From the NCBI RefSeq assembly GCF_000214035.2, contig NZ_AFHG01000030.1, positions 285,271 to 349,270 of the forward strand: 64,000 nt of DNA, given 5' to 3'. Under the pieces are notes generated by a model. That model was not told the DNA's origin and did not search any database. It worked only from the letters and a program-made list of their open reading frames with translations. A program made the position numbers and the translations under genes. This DNA comes from Methyloversatilis universalis FAM5 (GTDB lineage Bacteria > Pseudomonadota > Gammaproteobacteria > Burkholderiales > Rhodocyclaceae). Shown piece by piece: positions 43,087 to 51,154 of this stretch (position 1 is the first letter of the stretch; each line of letters starts with the position of its first letter).

Positions 43087-46029
43087 ATGCACCTGCCGCT
43101 GATCACTCTCGTCGCCCTGCCATTCGCCGGCAGCCTGATTGCCGCGCTGCTGCCGACCAATGCGCGCAACGCCGAATCGACGCTGGCCGGTGTCATCGCG
43201 CTGCTCTGCGCGGTGCAGGTCGCGCTGCTGTTTCCGGACATCGCGGCCGGGCAGGTGATCCGTCAGGACATTCCTTGGCTGCCGTCGCTCGGCCTGAACT
43301 TCGTGCTGCGCATGGACGGCTTCGCCTGGATGTTCTCGATGCTGGTGCTGGGCATCGGCGCGCTGGTGGTGCTGTACGCGCGCTACTACATGTCACCGGC
43401 CGATCCGGTGCCGCGCTTCTTCGCCTTCCTGCTCGCCTTCATGGGTGCGATGAGCGGCGTCGTGCTGTCCGGCAACCTGTTCCAGATGGTGCTGTTCTGG
43501 GAGCTGACCAGCCTGTTCTCCTTCCTGCTGATCGGCTACTGGCATCACCGCAAGGACGCGCGTCGCGGCGCGCGCATGGCGCTGACCGTGACCGGTGCCG
43601 GCGGCCTCTGTCTGGTGGCCGGCGTGGTGCTGCTCGGCCACATCGCCGGCAGCTATGACCTCGACGTGGTGCTGGCCGCCGGCGATGCGGTGCGCGCGCA
43701 TCCGCTGTACCGGCCGATGCTGGTGCTGGTGCTGCTCGGCGCCTTCACCAAGAGCGCGCAGTTCCCGTTCCAGTTCTGGCTGCCGAACGCGATGGCGGCG
43801 CCGACGCCGGTGTCGGCCTACCTGCACTCGGCCACCATGGTGAAGGCCGGCGTGTTCCTGCTGGCGCGGCTGTGGCCGGTGCTGGCCGGCACCGACGAGT
43901 GGTTCTGGCTGGTCACCGGCGCCGGTCTGGCGACGCTGCTGGTCGGCGGTTTCGCCGCCATCTTCCAGAACGACCTGAAAGGCCTGCTCGCCTATTCGAC
44001 CATTTCGCATCTCGGCCTGATCACCACGCTGCTTGGCCTGAACAGCCCGCTGGCCGCGGTGGCGGCGGTGTTCCACATCCTCAACCACGCCACCTTCAAG
44101 GCTTCGCTGTTCATGGCGGTGGGCGTGATCGACCACGAAACCGGCACGCGCGACATCCGCCGGCTCAGCGGTCTCGCGCGCTACATGCCGGTCACCGCCA
44201 CGCTGGCGACGGTAGCCGCCGCCGCGATGGCCGGCGTGCCGCTGCTGAACGGCTTCATCTCGAAGGAAATGTTCTTCAGCGAAGCGGTGTTCCTGGCCGC
44301 CTCGCCCGGCATTGACCGCGCGCTGCCGGTGGTGGCGGTGGTCGCCGGCATGTTCAGCGTCGCCTATTCGCTGCGCTTCACGGTCGAGGTGTTCCTCGGC
44401 CGCGACAAGTGCGGCGCGCTGCCGCGTCAGCCGCACGAGCCGCCGCGCTGGATGCGGGCGCCGATCTCGGTGCTGGTGCTCGCCTGCCTGGTAGTGGGCA
44501 CGCTGCCGCAGTGGTCCATACAGCGCATCCTGGAGACCGCGGCGCGGCCGGTGGTCGGCGTGCTGCCGGACTTCGACCTCGCGGTGTGGCACGGCTTCAA
44601 TCTGCCGCTGTGGATGAGCCTGCTGTCGCTGGTCGGCGGCATCGCGCTGTTCTTCGCGCTGCGCAGCCCGATGCGCCGTGGTCATCTCGCGAAGGCGCCG
44701 CTGATCGGCCGCATCAATGGCAAGCGCGTGTTCCGCTCGCTGCTGGCCCGGCTCACGCTGGCCGGCCGGCATACCCGGCGCCTGTTCGGTACGCGCCGCC
44801 TGCAGATGCAGCTGATGCTGCTGGTGCTGGTGACGCTGGTGGCGGCTGCCGTGCCGCTGCGCAGGCTCGGCAGCGAGGCGCTGCTGGCCGGTGGTGACCG
44901 CGCCATGCTGGAGTTCTCGCCGATGTTCGCCCTGATGTGGCTGGTCGGTGCCGGCGCGGCGATCGGCGCCGTGTGGCAGGCGAAGTACCACCGACTGACC
45001 GCGCTGGCATTGATGAGCGTGGCCGGGCTGGTCACCGTCATCACCTTCGCCTGGTTCTCGGCGCCCGATCTCGCGCTGACCCAGCTGTCGGTGGAGGCGG
45101 TCACCACCGTGCTCATCATGCTGGGCCTGCGCTGGCTGCCGAAGCGGCTGGAGGACGTCGGTCGCAGCCAGCCGCTGCGGGTGCGGGCCAGGGCACGCGT
45201 CCGCCGCGGGCGTGATCTGAGCATCGCGCTGTGCGCCGGCGCCGGGCTTGCACTGCTGTCCTGGGCCATGATGACGCGCAGCTTTCCGCAGAGCATTTCG
45301 CCCTTCTTCCTGGAGCGGGCGCTGCCGGAAGGCGGCGGCCGCAACGTGGTGAACGTGATGCTGGTCGACTTCCGCGGCTTCGATACGCTGGGCGAAATCA
45401 CGGTTCTCGGCGTGGTCGCGCTCACCGTGTATGCGCTGCTGCGCCGCTTCCGCCCGGCACCCGAAAGCGCCGGACTGCCGCCGCAGCAGCAGGCGCTGCC
45501 GGCCGACCTGGTGACCGATCTGGTCGATCCGTACTCCGACGAGGATCCGGCGCGCGGCTACCTCATGGTGCCGGCGGTGCTCATCCGTCTGGTGCTGCCG
45601 CTGGCGGCCATGATCGCGGTCTACCTGTTCATGCGCGGCCACAACGAGCCGGGCGGCGGCTTCGTCGCCGGGCTGGTGCTGTCGACCGCCTTCATCGTGC
45701 AGTACGTGGTGTCCGGCACGCAGTGGGTCGAGGCGCACATGGACCTGCGACCGCAGCGCTGGATCGCCTTCGGCCTGCTGACCGCGACCGCCACCGGCCT
45801 GGGCTCGTTCGCGCTGGGCTACCCCTTCCTGACCACCCATACCGCCCACGTCAGCCTGCCGCTGATCGGCGACCTCCACGTCGCCAGCGCGCTGTTCTAC
45901 GACATCGGCGTGTTCCTGCTGGTGGTCGGGGCGACGCTGCTGATACTGACCGCGCTCGGCCACCAGTCGGTGCGCGGGCGCCGCGTCCGCGACAACGAAG
46001 AAGACGAACGGAAGGAAGGAGCGCACTGA
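43087..46029 (+). CDS. mrpA: Mrp Na+/H+ antiporter subunit A fused to subunit B (PhaAB type)
   Basis: A 980-residue membrane subunit, the largest of the multisubunit cation/proton antiporter. Residues 1-770 are MrpA-like with an NuoL-related core (SNLFQMVLFWELTSLFSFLLIGYWHH-type region, LPNAMAAPTPVSAYLHSAT, HATFKASLFM). Residues about 830-960 carry an MrpB (MnhB) domain (FMRGHNEPGGGFVAGLV). Fusion of A and B is usual in proteobacteria. ATG 43087 is preferred over upstream in-frame codons. The stop overlaps the mrpC start. Function: sodium and pH homeostasis. Confidence 0.95.
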   Translation: MHLPLITLVALPFAGSLIAALLPTNARNAESTLAGVIALLCAVQVALLFPDIAAGQVIRQDIPWLPSLGLNFVLRMDGFAWMFSMLVLGIGALVVLYARYYMSPADPVPRFFAFLLAFMGAMSGVVLSGNLFQMVLFWELTSLFSFLLIGYWHHRKDARRGARMALTVTGAGGLCLVAGVVLLGHIAGSYDLDVVLAAGDAVRAHPLYRPMLVLVLLGAFTKSAQFPFQFWLPNAMAAPTPVSAYLHSATMVKAGVFLLARLWPVLAGTDEWFWLVTGAGLATLLVGGFAAIFQNDLKGLLAYSTISHLGLITTLLGLNSPLAAVAAVFHILNHATFKASLFMAVGVIDHETGTRDIRRLSGLARYMPVTATLATVAAAAMAGVPLLNGFISKEMFFSEAVFLAASPGIDRALPVVAVVAGMFSVAYSLRFTVEVFLGRDKCGALPRQPHEPPRWMRAPISVLVLACLVVGTLPQWSIQRILETAARPVVGVLPDFDLAVWHGFNLPLWMSLLSLVGGIALFFALRSPMRRGHLAKAPLIGRINGKRVFRSLLARLTLAGRHTRRLFGTRRLQMQLMLLVLVTLVAAAVPLRRLGSEALLAGGDRAMLEFSPMFALMWLVGAGAAIGAVWQAKYHRLTALALMSVAGLVTVITFAWFSAPDLALTQLSVEAVTTVLIMLGLRWLPKRLEDVGRSQPLRVRARARVRRGRDLSIALCAGAGLALLSWAMMTRSFPQSISPFFLERALPEGGGRNVVNVMLVDFRGFDTLGEITVLGVVALTVYALLRRFRPAPESAGLPPQQQALPADLVTDLVDPYSDEDPARGYLMVPAVLIRLVLPLAAMIAVYLFMRGHNEPGGGFVAGLVLSTAFIVQYVVSGTQWVEAHMDLRPQRWIAFGLLTATATGLGSFALGYPFLTTHTAHVSLPLIGDLHVASALFYDIGVFLLVVGATLLILTALGHQSVRGRRVRDNEEDERKEGAH

Positions 46030-46373
46030 TGGAAATCGTCCTCGCATGCGCCATCGGCGTACTGACCGCCTGCGGCGTGTGGCTGCTGCTGCGGCCGCGT
46101 ACCTATCAGGTCATCATGGGACTGTCGCTGCTCGGCTACGGCGTGAACCTGTTCATCTTCAGCATGGGCCGGCTGGCGCTGGACAGCGAACCGGTGCTGG
46201 CGCCCGGCGTGCCCACCGATCTGGCGCACTACACCGACCCGATGCCGCAGGCGCTGGTGCTTACCGCCATCGTGATCGGCTTCGCGATGACCGCGCTCTT
46301 CCTGGTCGTGCTGTTGGCGCAGCGGGGCTTCTTCGGCAATGACCATGTCGATGGCCGGGAGGACGCCGAATGA
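46029..46373 (+). CDS. mrpC: Mrp antiporter subunit C
   Basis: A 114-residue, three-helix NuoK-like subunit. The motif IMGLSLLGYGVNLFIFSMG and PQALVLTAIVIGFAMTAL are conserved in MrpC/MnhC. ATG 46029 overlaps the mrpA stop by one base and its own stop overlaps mrpD by four bases. Confidence 0.95.
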   Translation: MEIVLACAIGVLTACGVWLLLRPRTYQVIMGLSLLGYGVNLFIFSMGRLALDSEPVLAPGVPTDLAHYTDPMPQALVLTAIVIGFAMTALFLVVLLAQRGFFGNDHVDGREDAE

Positions 46374-48082
46374 GGGCACTCGCGCAGGCACTGATGCCGC
46401 ATCTGATCATCGCGCCCATCCTGCTGCCGCTGCTGACCGCCTGCCTGCTGCTGTTGCTGGACGGACGGCGGCACCGCATCCGCGGCATGATCGGTCTGGC
46501 GGCCGCGCTGGCCAATCTGGTGATCGCGGCGCTGCTGCTGTCCTGGGCCGGCAGCGGTCATCCGACGGCCTACGGCGTCTATCTGCCGTCGAACTGGGAC
46601 ATGCCCTTCGGCATCGTGCTGGTGGCCGACCGCCTGTCGGCGCTGCTGCTGCTGACCGCCGCCATCGTCGCGCTGATGGCGCTGCTGTTCGCGGTGGCGC
46701 GCTGGCACAAGGCCGGCGCGCATTTCCACCCGCTGTTCCAGATCCAGATCATGGGCCTGAACGGCGCCTTCCTGACTGGCGACCTGTTCAACCTGTTCGT
46801 GTTCTTCGAGGTGATGCTGGCGGCGTCCTACGGCCTGCTGCTGCACGGCTCCGGCCCGTCGCGGGTGCGCACCGGCCTGCATTACCTGGCGATCAATCTG
46901 GTGGCGTCCTCGCTGTTCCTGATCGGCGCCGCGCTGATTTATGGCGTGACCGGCACGCTGAACATGGCCGACATCGCCGCGCGCATCCCGCAGGTCGCCA
47001 CCAGCGACCGCGCGCTGCTGCATGCCGGCTTCGCGGTGCTCGGCGTGGCCTTCCTGGCCAAGGCGGCGATGTGGCCGCTCAATTTCTGGCTGGTGCCGGC
47101 CTACGCCGCCGCCAGTGCACCGGCGGCCGCCATCTTCGCCTTGCTCACCAAGGTGGGCGTCTATGTGCTGCTGCGTTTCAGCACGCTCATGTTCTCGGAG
47201 CAGGCCGGCGCCTCGGCCGGCTTCGGCAGCGACTGGCTGCTGTGGGGCGGCACCGCGACGCTGGCGGCAGGCGCCTTCGGCATGTTCTCGACCCAGCGCC
47301 CGGGACGGCTGGCCGGCTTCGCGGTCATCGTGTCGTCCGGCACGCTGCTGGCGGTGCTCGGACTGGCCCGGCCGGAACTGACCGCCGGCGCGCTCTACTA
47401 CCTGCCCAGCTCGACGCTCGGCGTGGCCGCCTTCTTCCTGCTGGCGGAGCTGATGGAGCGCTCGCGCAGCGCGGACGTCGCCGGCGCGCGCGCGCCGGAG
47501 GACGAGGAGGACCACCTGCCGTTCCCGCTGGCCGAACTGGAACTGGACAAGGACGTCAATCTCGACGAGGACGAGGAAATGCTGATCGGCCACGCCATTC
47601 CGGCCGCCACTGCGCTGCTCGGCCTGGCCTTCATCTGCTGCACCCTGCTGGTGGCCGGCCTGCCGCCGCTGTCCAGCTTCATCGGCAAGTTCGTGCTGCT
47701 GACGGCGCTGGTGCCCGGGCTGAGCGCGGACACGCTGCACGTCGAGTCGCTGCTGACCTGGGTGCTGCCGGTGCTCATCGTGGTGTCCGGCCTGTGCGCG
47801 CTGGTGGCGCTGTCGCGCGTGGGCATCCGCTTCTTCTGGACGCCGGTCGATCGCGAGGCACCGCTGCTGCGGGTGGTCGAATTCGTGCCGATCGCGCTGC
47901 TGGTGACCGTGTGCATCGTCATGTCGGTGCGCGCCGAACCGGTCATGCGCTACGCCACGGCGACCGCCGAAGCCCTGTACCACCCGGCTGGCTACATCGA
48001 CGCAGTGCTGTCGGCGCGGCCACGTCCGACGCCGACCAATGCCGAACGTCTTGGCCTGCAAGGGCCGGAGGCCACGCCATGA
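46370..48082 (+). CDS. mrpD: Mrp antiporter subunit D
   Basis: A 570-residue NuoN/M-like proton-translocating subunit with about fourteen hydrophobic segments. LFNLFVFFEVMLAASYGLLLHG and the Lys-bearing LAKAAMWPLNFWLVPAYAAA region are the family marks. It carries an extra acidic cytoplasmic loop (about 380-405, EDEEDHLPF to DEDEEM) not found in short family members. It overlaps mrpC and mrpE by four bases each. Confidence 0.95.
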   Translation: MRALAQALMPHLIIAPILLPLLTACLLLLLDGRRHRIRGMIGLAAALANLVIAALLLSWAGSGHPTAYGVYLPSNWDMPFGIVLVADRLSALLLLTAAIVALMALLFAVARWHKAGAHFHPLFQIQIMGLNGAFLTGDLFNLFVFFEVMLAASYGLLLHGSGPSRVRTGLHYLAINLVASSLFLIGAALIYGVTGTLNMADIAARIPQVATSDRALLHAGFAVLGVAFLAKAAMWPLNFWLVPAYAAASAPAAAIFALLTKVGVYVLLRFSTLMFSEQAGASAGFGSDWLLWGGTATLAAGAFGMFSTQRPGRLAGFAVIVSSGTLLAVLGLARPELTAGALYYLPSSTLGVAAFFLLAELMERSRSADVAGARAPEDEEDHLPFPLAELELDKDVNLDEDEEMLIGHAIPAATALLGLAFICCTLLVAGLPPLSSFIGKFVLLTALVPGLSADTLHVESLLTWVLPVLIVVSGLCALVALSRVGIRFFWTPVDREAPLLRVVEFVPIALLVTVCIVMSVRAEPVMRYATATAEALYHPAGYIDAVLSARPRPTPTNAERLGLQGPEATP

Positions 48083-48573
48083 TGCGCCGGCTGTTTCCCG
48101 CTCCGCTGCTGTCGCTGGCGCTGCTCGCGCTGTGGCTGCTGCTCAACAACACGGCACTGGGGCCCGGCCAGTGGCTGCTCGGTGCCTTCCTTGGCGTGCT
48201 GGTGCCGCTGCTGACGCACCGGCTGCGACCGACGCCGGTGCGCTTCCGCCGGCCCGGCGTAGCGCTGCGGCTGTTCCTGCAGGTCGGCTACGACGTGATC
48301 GTGTGGAACTGGCGGGTGCTGCGCGGCACGCTGGCGGCCGGCGAGCGCATGCCGCGCGGCGGCTTCGTCGTCGTGCCGCTGGACATGCGCGACCCGAACG
48401 GGCTGGCGGTGCTCGCCGCCATCATGTGCGTCATCCCCGGCACCATCTGGTCGGAACTGGCGATGGACCGCAGCGCGCTGCTGGTGCACATGTTCGACCT
48501 CGACAACGCCGAGGCCGAGATCGCGCTGATCAAGGGCCGCTACGAGCGCCCGCTGATGGAGATCTTCGAATGA
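48079..48573 (+). CDS. mrpE: Mrp antiporter subunit E
   Basis: A 164-residue subunit with two N-terminal helices and a cytoplasmic domain; VVPLDMRDPNGLAVLAAIMCVIPGTIWSE is the MrpE signature, and HMFDLDNAEAEIALIKGRYERPLMEIF closes it. ATG 48079 overlaps the mrpD stop. Confidence 0.95.
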   Translation: MMRRLFPAPLLSLALLALWLLLNNTALGPGQWLLGAFLGVLVPLLTHRLRPTPVRFRRPGVALRLFLQVGYDVIVWNWRVLRGTLAAGERMPRGGFVVVPLDMRDPNGLAVLAAIMCVIPGTIWSELAMDRSALLVHMFDLDNAEAEIALIKGRYERPLMEIFE

Positions 48574-48848
48574 GTCCGCTGCTGTTTTCCGCCATCGTGT
48601 TCGCGATCGGCTGCTACATCACGGCGATGGCCCTTGCGCTGCTGCGCCTGGTCCGCGGCCCGTCCGCCCAGGACCGCGTGCTGGCGATGGACCTCATCTG
48701 CACCATCGCCATGCTGATCCTGATGGTGCTGGCGATACGCTATCGCAGCGCGATGTATTTCGAGGCGGCGCTGCTGATTTCCATCTTCGGCTTCGTCAGT
48801 TCCGCCGCGATGGCGAAATTCCTGCTTCGGGGCGAGGTGATCGAATGA
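48570..48848 (+). CDS. mrpF: Mrp antiporter subunit F
   Basis: A 92-residue, three-helix subunit with LLRLVRGPSAQDRVLAMDL, the MrpF mark. It overlaps mrpE and mrpG by four bases. Confidence 0.95.
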   Translation: MSPLLFSAIVFAIGCYITAMALALLRLVRGPSAQDRVLAMDLICTIAMLILMVLAIRYRSAMYFEAALLISIFGFVSSAAMAKFLLRGEVIE

Positions 48849-49228
48849 TTCCGCCGCTGCCGCTGTGGATCGAGATTCCGGTGGCGCTGCTGCTGGCGCT
48901 GAGCGGGCTGTTCACGCTGGGCGCGGCGATCGGCGTCGTGCGCTTCCGCGCCTTCTTCCAGCGCATGCATCCGCCGGCGCTGGCGTTCAGCTTTTCCGCC
49001 TGGTGCGTGACGCTGGCCAGCATCCTCTACTTCTCTGCGCAGGACGGCGTGCTGTCGCTGCATGCCTGGCTCATCATCATCTTCCTGTCGCTGACGGTGC
49101 CGGTGACCACCCTCCTGCTGTCGCGCACCGAGCTGTTCCGCCGCCGCAACGCGGGTGACCCGGACATGCCGCCGCCGCTCAGCGCCTGCGTGCAGCCACC
49201 GGACAACGGCGGGCCGCCGCAGCACTGA
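48845..49228 (+). CDS. mrpG: Mrp antiporter subunit G
   Basis: A 127-residue last subunit with three helices; LFTLGAAIGVVRFRAFFQRMHPPALA is the MrpG pattern. The C-terminal 30 residues are a polar Pro-rich tail. It ends the operon and converges with the MerT-like gene, with an 17-bp gap and no clear terminator. Confidence 0.94.
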   Translation: MIPPLPLWIEIPVALLLALSGLFTLGAAIGVVRFRAFFQRMHPPALAFSFSAWCVTLASILYFSAQDGVLSLHAWLIIIFLSLTVPVTTLLLSRTELFRRRNAGDPDMPPPLSACVQPPDNGGPPQH

Positions 49229-49245
49229 GCCCGCCGGCCTGACCC

Positions 49246-49635
49246 TCAGAACAGCAGCGGCGCGACGAAGGCGAAGAAGCCTCCGGTCAGGAAAAGCAGC
49301 ACCGACAGCGCATACACCGCGACGGACAGGCGCCGCGCGCGCATGCAGGCACGCGCGGCGGCCGGATCGGCCGGGCAGGGCAGGCGGCGCGCCCGCCACT
49401 GCGCCGCACCGGCGGCCGACAGCATGAGCGCGGCACCGCCGAACACGCCGGCCTTGTGCTCAGACAGCCAGATCAGCTGAGGGAAGCGCACGGTCAGCGC
49501 GACCAGCGTGGCGCCGGCGCCGAGCGCCACCAGCAGCGCCGGCAGCGCGCAGCACACCAGGGTCGAACTGCTGGCCAGCAGCGACAGCCCGCTTGCCCCC
49601 AGCGTGGCCCGCAGTCCGCGTTCAGCGCCCGCCAT
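49246..49635 (-). CDS. MerT-like membrane protein, probable metal transporter
   Basis: A 129-residue inner-membrane protein with about three helices. A Cys-Cys pair (28-29, in STLVCCALPALLVALGAG) lies in the first helix, and two further cysteines (87 and 97) sit in the loop between helices 2 and 3. This is the same layout as in MerT, where such pairs pass Hg(II) inward. There is no merA, merR or other mer gene. It overlaps the HMA gene by 14 bp. The metal, and whether it is import, are unknown. Confidence 0.7.
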   Translation of the reverse strand: MAGAERGLRATLGASGLSLLASSSTLVCCALPALLVALGAGATLVALTVRFPQLIWLSEHKAGVFGGAALMLSAAGAAQWRARRLPCPADPAAARACMRARRLSVAVYALSVLLFLTGGFFAFVAPLLF

Positions 49636-49975
49636 GGGCCTTGCCCTTCAGTTCGGCACGCAGGCTGTCCAGCGACTGCGACACCCGCTCGATCTTCTTC
49701 ACCTGATAGCCGGCGTCGGTGATCTGGCTGCGCAGCGTGTCGTCGGCGATGTCCTGGCCGTCCTTCAGGCTGAGCGCGACCACCTTGTGTTCCAGACTGA
49801 CCAGCACGTCGTCGGTGGCGGCGTGGCTGCGCAGCTTCTTCTCGATGGCCGAGCCGCAGAATGCGCATACCAGGCCGTCCACCTGCATCCGTATCGTGGT
49901 GGCGGCCTGTGCCAGGCTGGTGGACAGCACCAGCAGCAGCGCGCTGGCGATGGACAGGCAAGTCGTTCTTTTCAT
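49622..49975 (-). CDS. Periplasmic heavy-metal-associated (MerP-like) protein
   Basis: A 117-residue exported protein: signal peptide (residues 1-24, ending LAQA) followed by one HMA domain with the metal site GLVCAFCGSAIEKKL (Cys37, Cys40). The domain is longer than MerP by about 25 residues at the C-terminus, with a Lys/His-bearing tail (KGKAHGGR). It likely takes metal ions in the periplasm and hands them to the MerT-like protein whose gene it overlaps. Confidence 0.88.
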   Translation of the reverse strand: MKRTTCLSIASALLLVLSTSLAQAATTIRMQVDGLVCAFCGSAIEKKLRSHAATDDVLVSLEHKVVALSLKDGQDIADDTLRSQITDAGYQVKKIERVSQSLDSLRAELKGKAHGGR

Positions 49976-49991
49976 TTCGATTCCTTTCGTT

Positions 49992-50672
49992 TCAGAACAG
50001 CAGCATGAGGTTTACGAAGGCGTCGCCGCGGTGTTCGCGATTGACGCTGACCCCCACATCCACCCACCAGCGGCGCTGGAACAGGCGCAGCAGCGGCGTG
50101 ACCTGGGTGGCCTCGGTCAGGCCGCTGCGGCGTTCGAGCTGCAGGCCCAGCCAGGTGGCGATGTCTTCGTAGTCGGCGGCATAGGGCGCCCACAGACCCT
50201 GTGCGGTGGTGACCGTCTGGCTGCGCCCGCCGGCGAGGTAGGAGTGGGTGGACAGCCGGCCGTAGATGCGCCGGGTTTCGTGGTCGGCCCAGAATCCGCC
50301 GTGCAGGCCGGCGCGGGTGTCGTCGCCGGAGCCGGCAAACTCGCTGCTGCGCGCCAGCAGCGGCCCGCCGAACAGGTACAGATTGGTAATGCCGTCTGAG
50401 CCGTAGTCGCGGTGGATGAGCCAGTTGGCCTGCAGCGTGCTGTAGCGGCGGTCCAGGCGACCGTCGTCGGATCGGTAGCGCGACTGGCCGACGGACAGCG
50501 CAAGGTCGGCCCGCACGCCGTAGGCGATATCCGCCATCTGGCTGTCCGGCGACGCGCTGAACATGAACATGGTCACGTCGCGCGGTATGAAGAAGCCGGC
50601 CGACGCCGGCAGCGGCAGCGCGGCCGCGATCGCCAGCGCGCAGCGGCGCCACCGGCCTGTAAGCGGTGTCAT
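49992..50672 (-). CDS. Small outer-membrane beta-barrel protein, unknown
   Basis: A 226-residue exported protein: signal peptide to about residue 24 (ending PASA), then predicted amphipathic strands with many aromatic and Gly/Arg residues (GLHGGFWADHETRRIYGRLS, WWVDVGVSVNREHRG) and a terminal Phe (NLMLLF), as for outer-membrane barrels of about 8-10 strands. I do not recognise a named family. It lies 16 bp upstream of the HMA gene in the same operon, so it may serve in metal uptake or sensing. ATG 50672 is preferred; upstream codons are Arg/Pro-rich. Confidence 0.72.
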   Translation of the reverse strand: MTPLTGRWRRCALAIAAALPLPASAGFFIPRDVTMFMFSASPDSQMADIAYGVRADLALSVGQSRYRSDDGRLDRRYSTLQANWLIHRDYGSDGITNLYLFGGPLLARSSEFAGSGDDTRAGLHGGFWADHETRRIYGRLSTHSYLAGGRSQTVTTAQGLWAPYAADYEDIATWLGLQLERRSGLTEATQVTPLLRLFQRRWWVDVGVSVNREHRGDAFVNLMLLF

Positions 50673-50742
50673 GAAGGACTCCCTGAACGGACGAAGAAGG
50701 GGCCACCGGCGGCGGGTGCCGCCGAGGCCACGTTTTCCGGCG

Positions 50743-51072
50743 TCAGGCGGTGCGGGGCGGGCGTTCGGGCGGCGCGAGCGCGCGTGCAGGCACGCGGTCG
50801 GTCGGCACGGGAAGGGCAGAGGACTGCCGCGAGGCGGTGGTGTCCGCGGTGAGGGCCGGTTCGAGCGCCAGCAGGTGGGCGGCCGCGCACAGCGCGGCAG
50901 CGCTGCAGTCGTCCGGACAGTGGCAGGCGTGGCCGGCTTCCGCGTCCGCCTGCATCGCGGCGACCGCCAGCGCGCGCTGCGTGGCGCAGTGCAGCGCGTA
51001 GGCGTGCAGCGGCAGCGCACAAAGCATCAGCAGTGCGATCAGGCGACGGAGCGGAAGACGGGCGAACTTCAT
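50743..51072 (-). CDS. Small exported Cys/His-rich protein
   Basis: A 109-residue protein with a signal peptide (residues 1-26, LIALLMLCALPLHAYA), then a Cys/His-rich mature part (HCATQ, GHACHCPDDCSAAALCAAAH) and a disordered Pro/Ala/Arg tail. Five Cys and three His within about 45 residues look like a metal-binding or disulfide cluster. I do not recognise the family. It is the first gene of the leftward cassette, 70 bp before the barrel gene. Confidence 0.6.
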   Translation of the reverse strand: MKFARLPLRRLIALLMLCALPLHAYALHCATQRALAVAAMQADAEAGHACHCPDDCSAAALCAAAHLLALEPALTADTTASRQSSALPVPTDRVPARALAPPERPPRTA

Positions 51073-51118
51073 CGGGCGCAGCTTATCTGCAATCGGACAT
51101 GCAGAGGACACCGCGGCG

Positions 51119-51140
51119 CCGCCCGGGTTCATCCGGGCGG
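51119..51140 (-). terminator. Hairpin downstream of the EAL gene
   Basis: CCGCCCGG-GTTCAT-CCGGGCGG is a perfect 8-bp stem with a 6-base loop, 15 bp after the EAL stop and 47 bp before the start of the metal cassette. There is no U-run on the leftward strand. It could end the EAL transcript or shape the cassette leader. Confidence 0.4.
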
Positions 51141-51154
51141 ATGGCTGGAGGGGG

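Noticed and set aside
43393-48061. Very long leftward open frames opposite mrpA and mrpD
   Set aside because: They are shadows of well-conserved Mrp subunits and have no recognisable domain.
49246-49975. A classical mercury resistance (mer) operon
   Set aside because: There is no merA, merR, Tn21-type sequence or other mer gene; only the MerT/MerP-like pair is similar.
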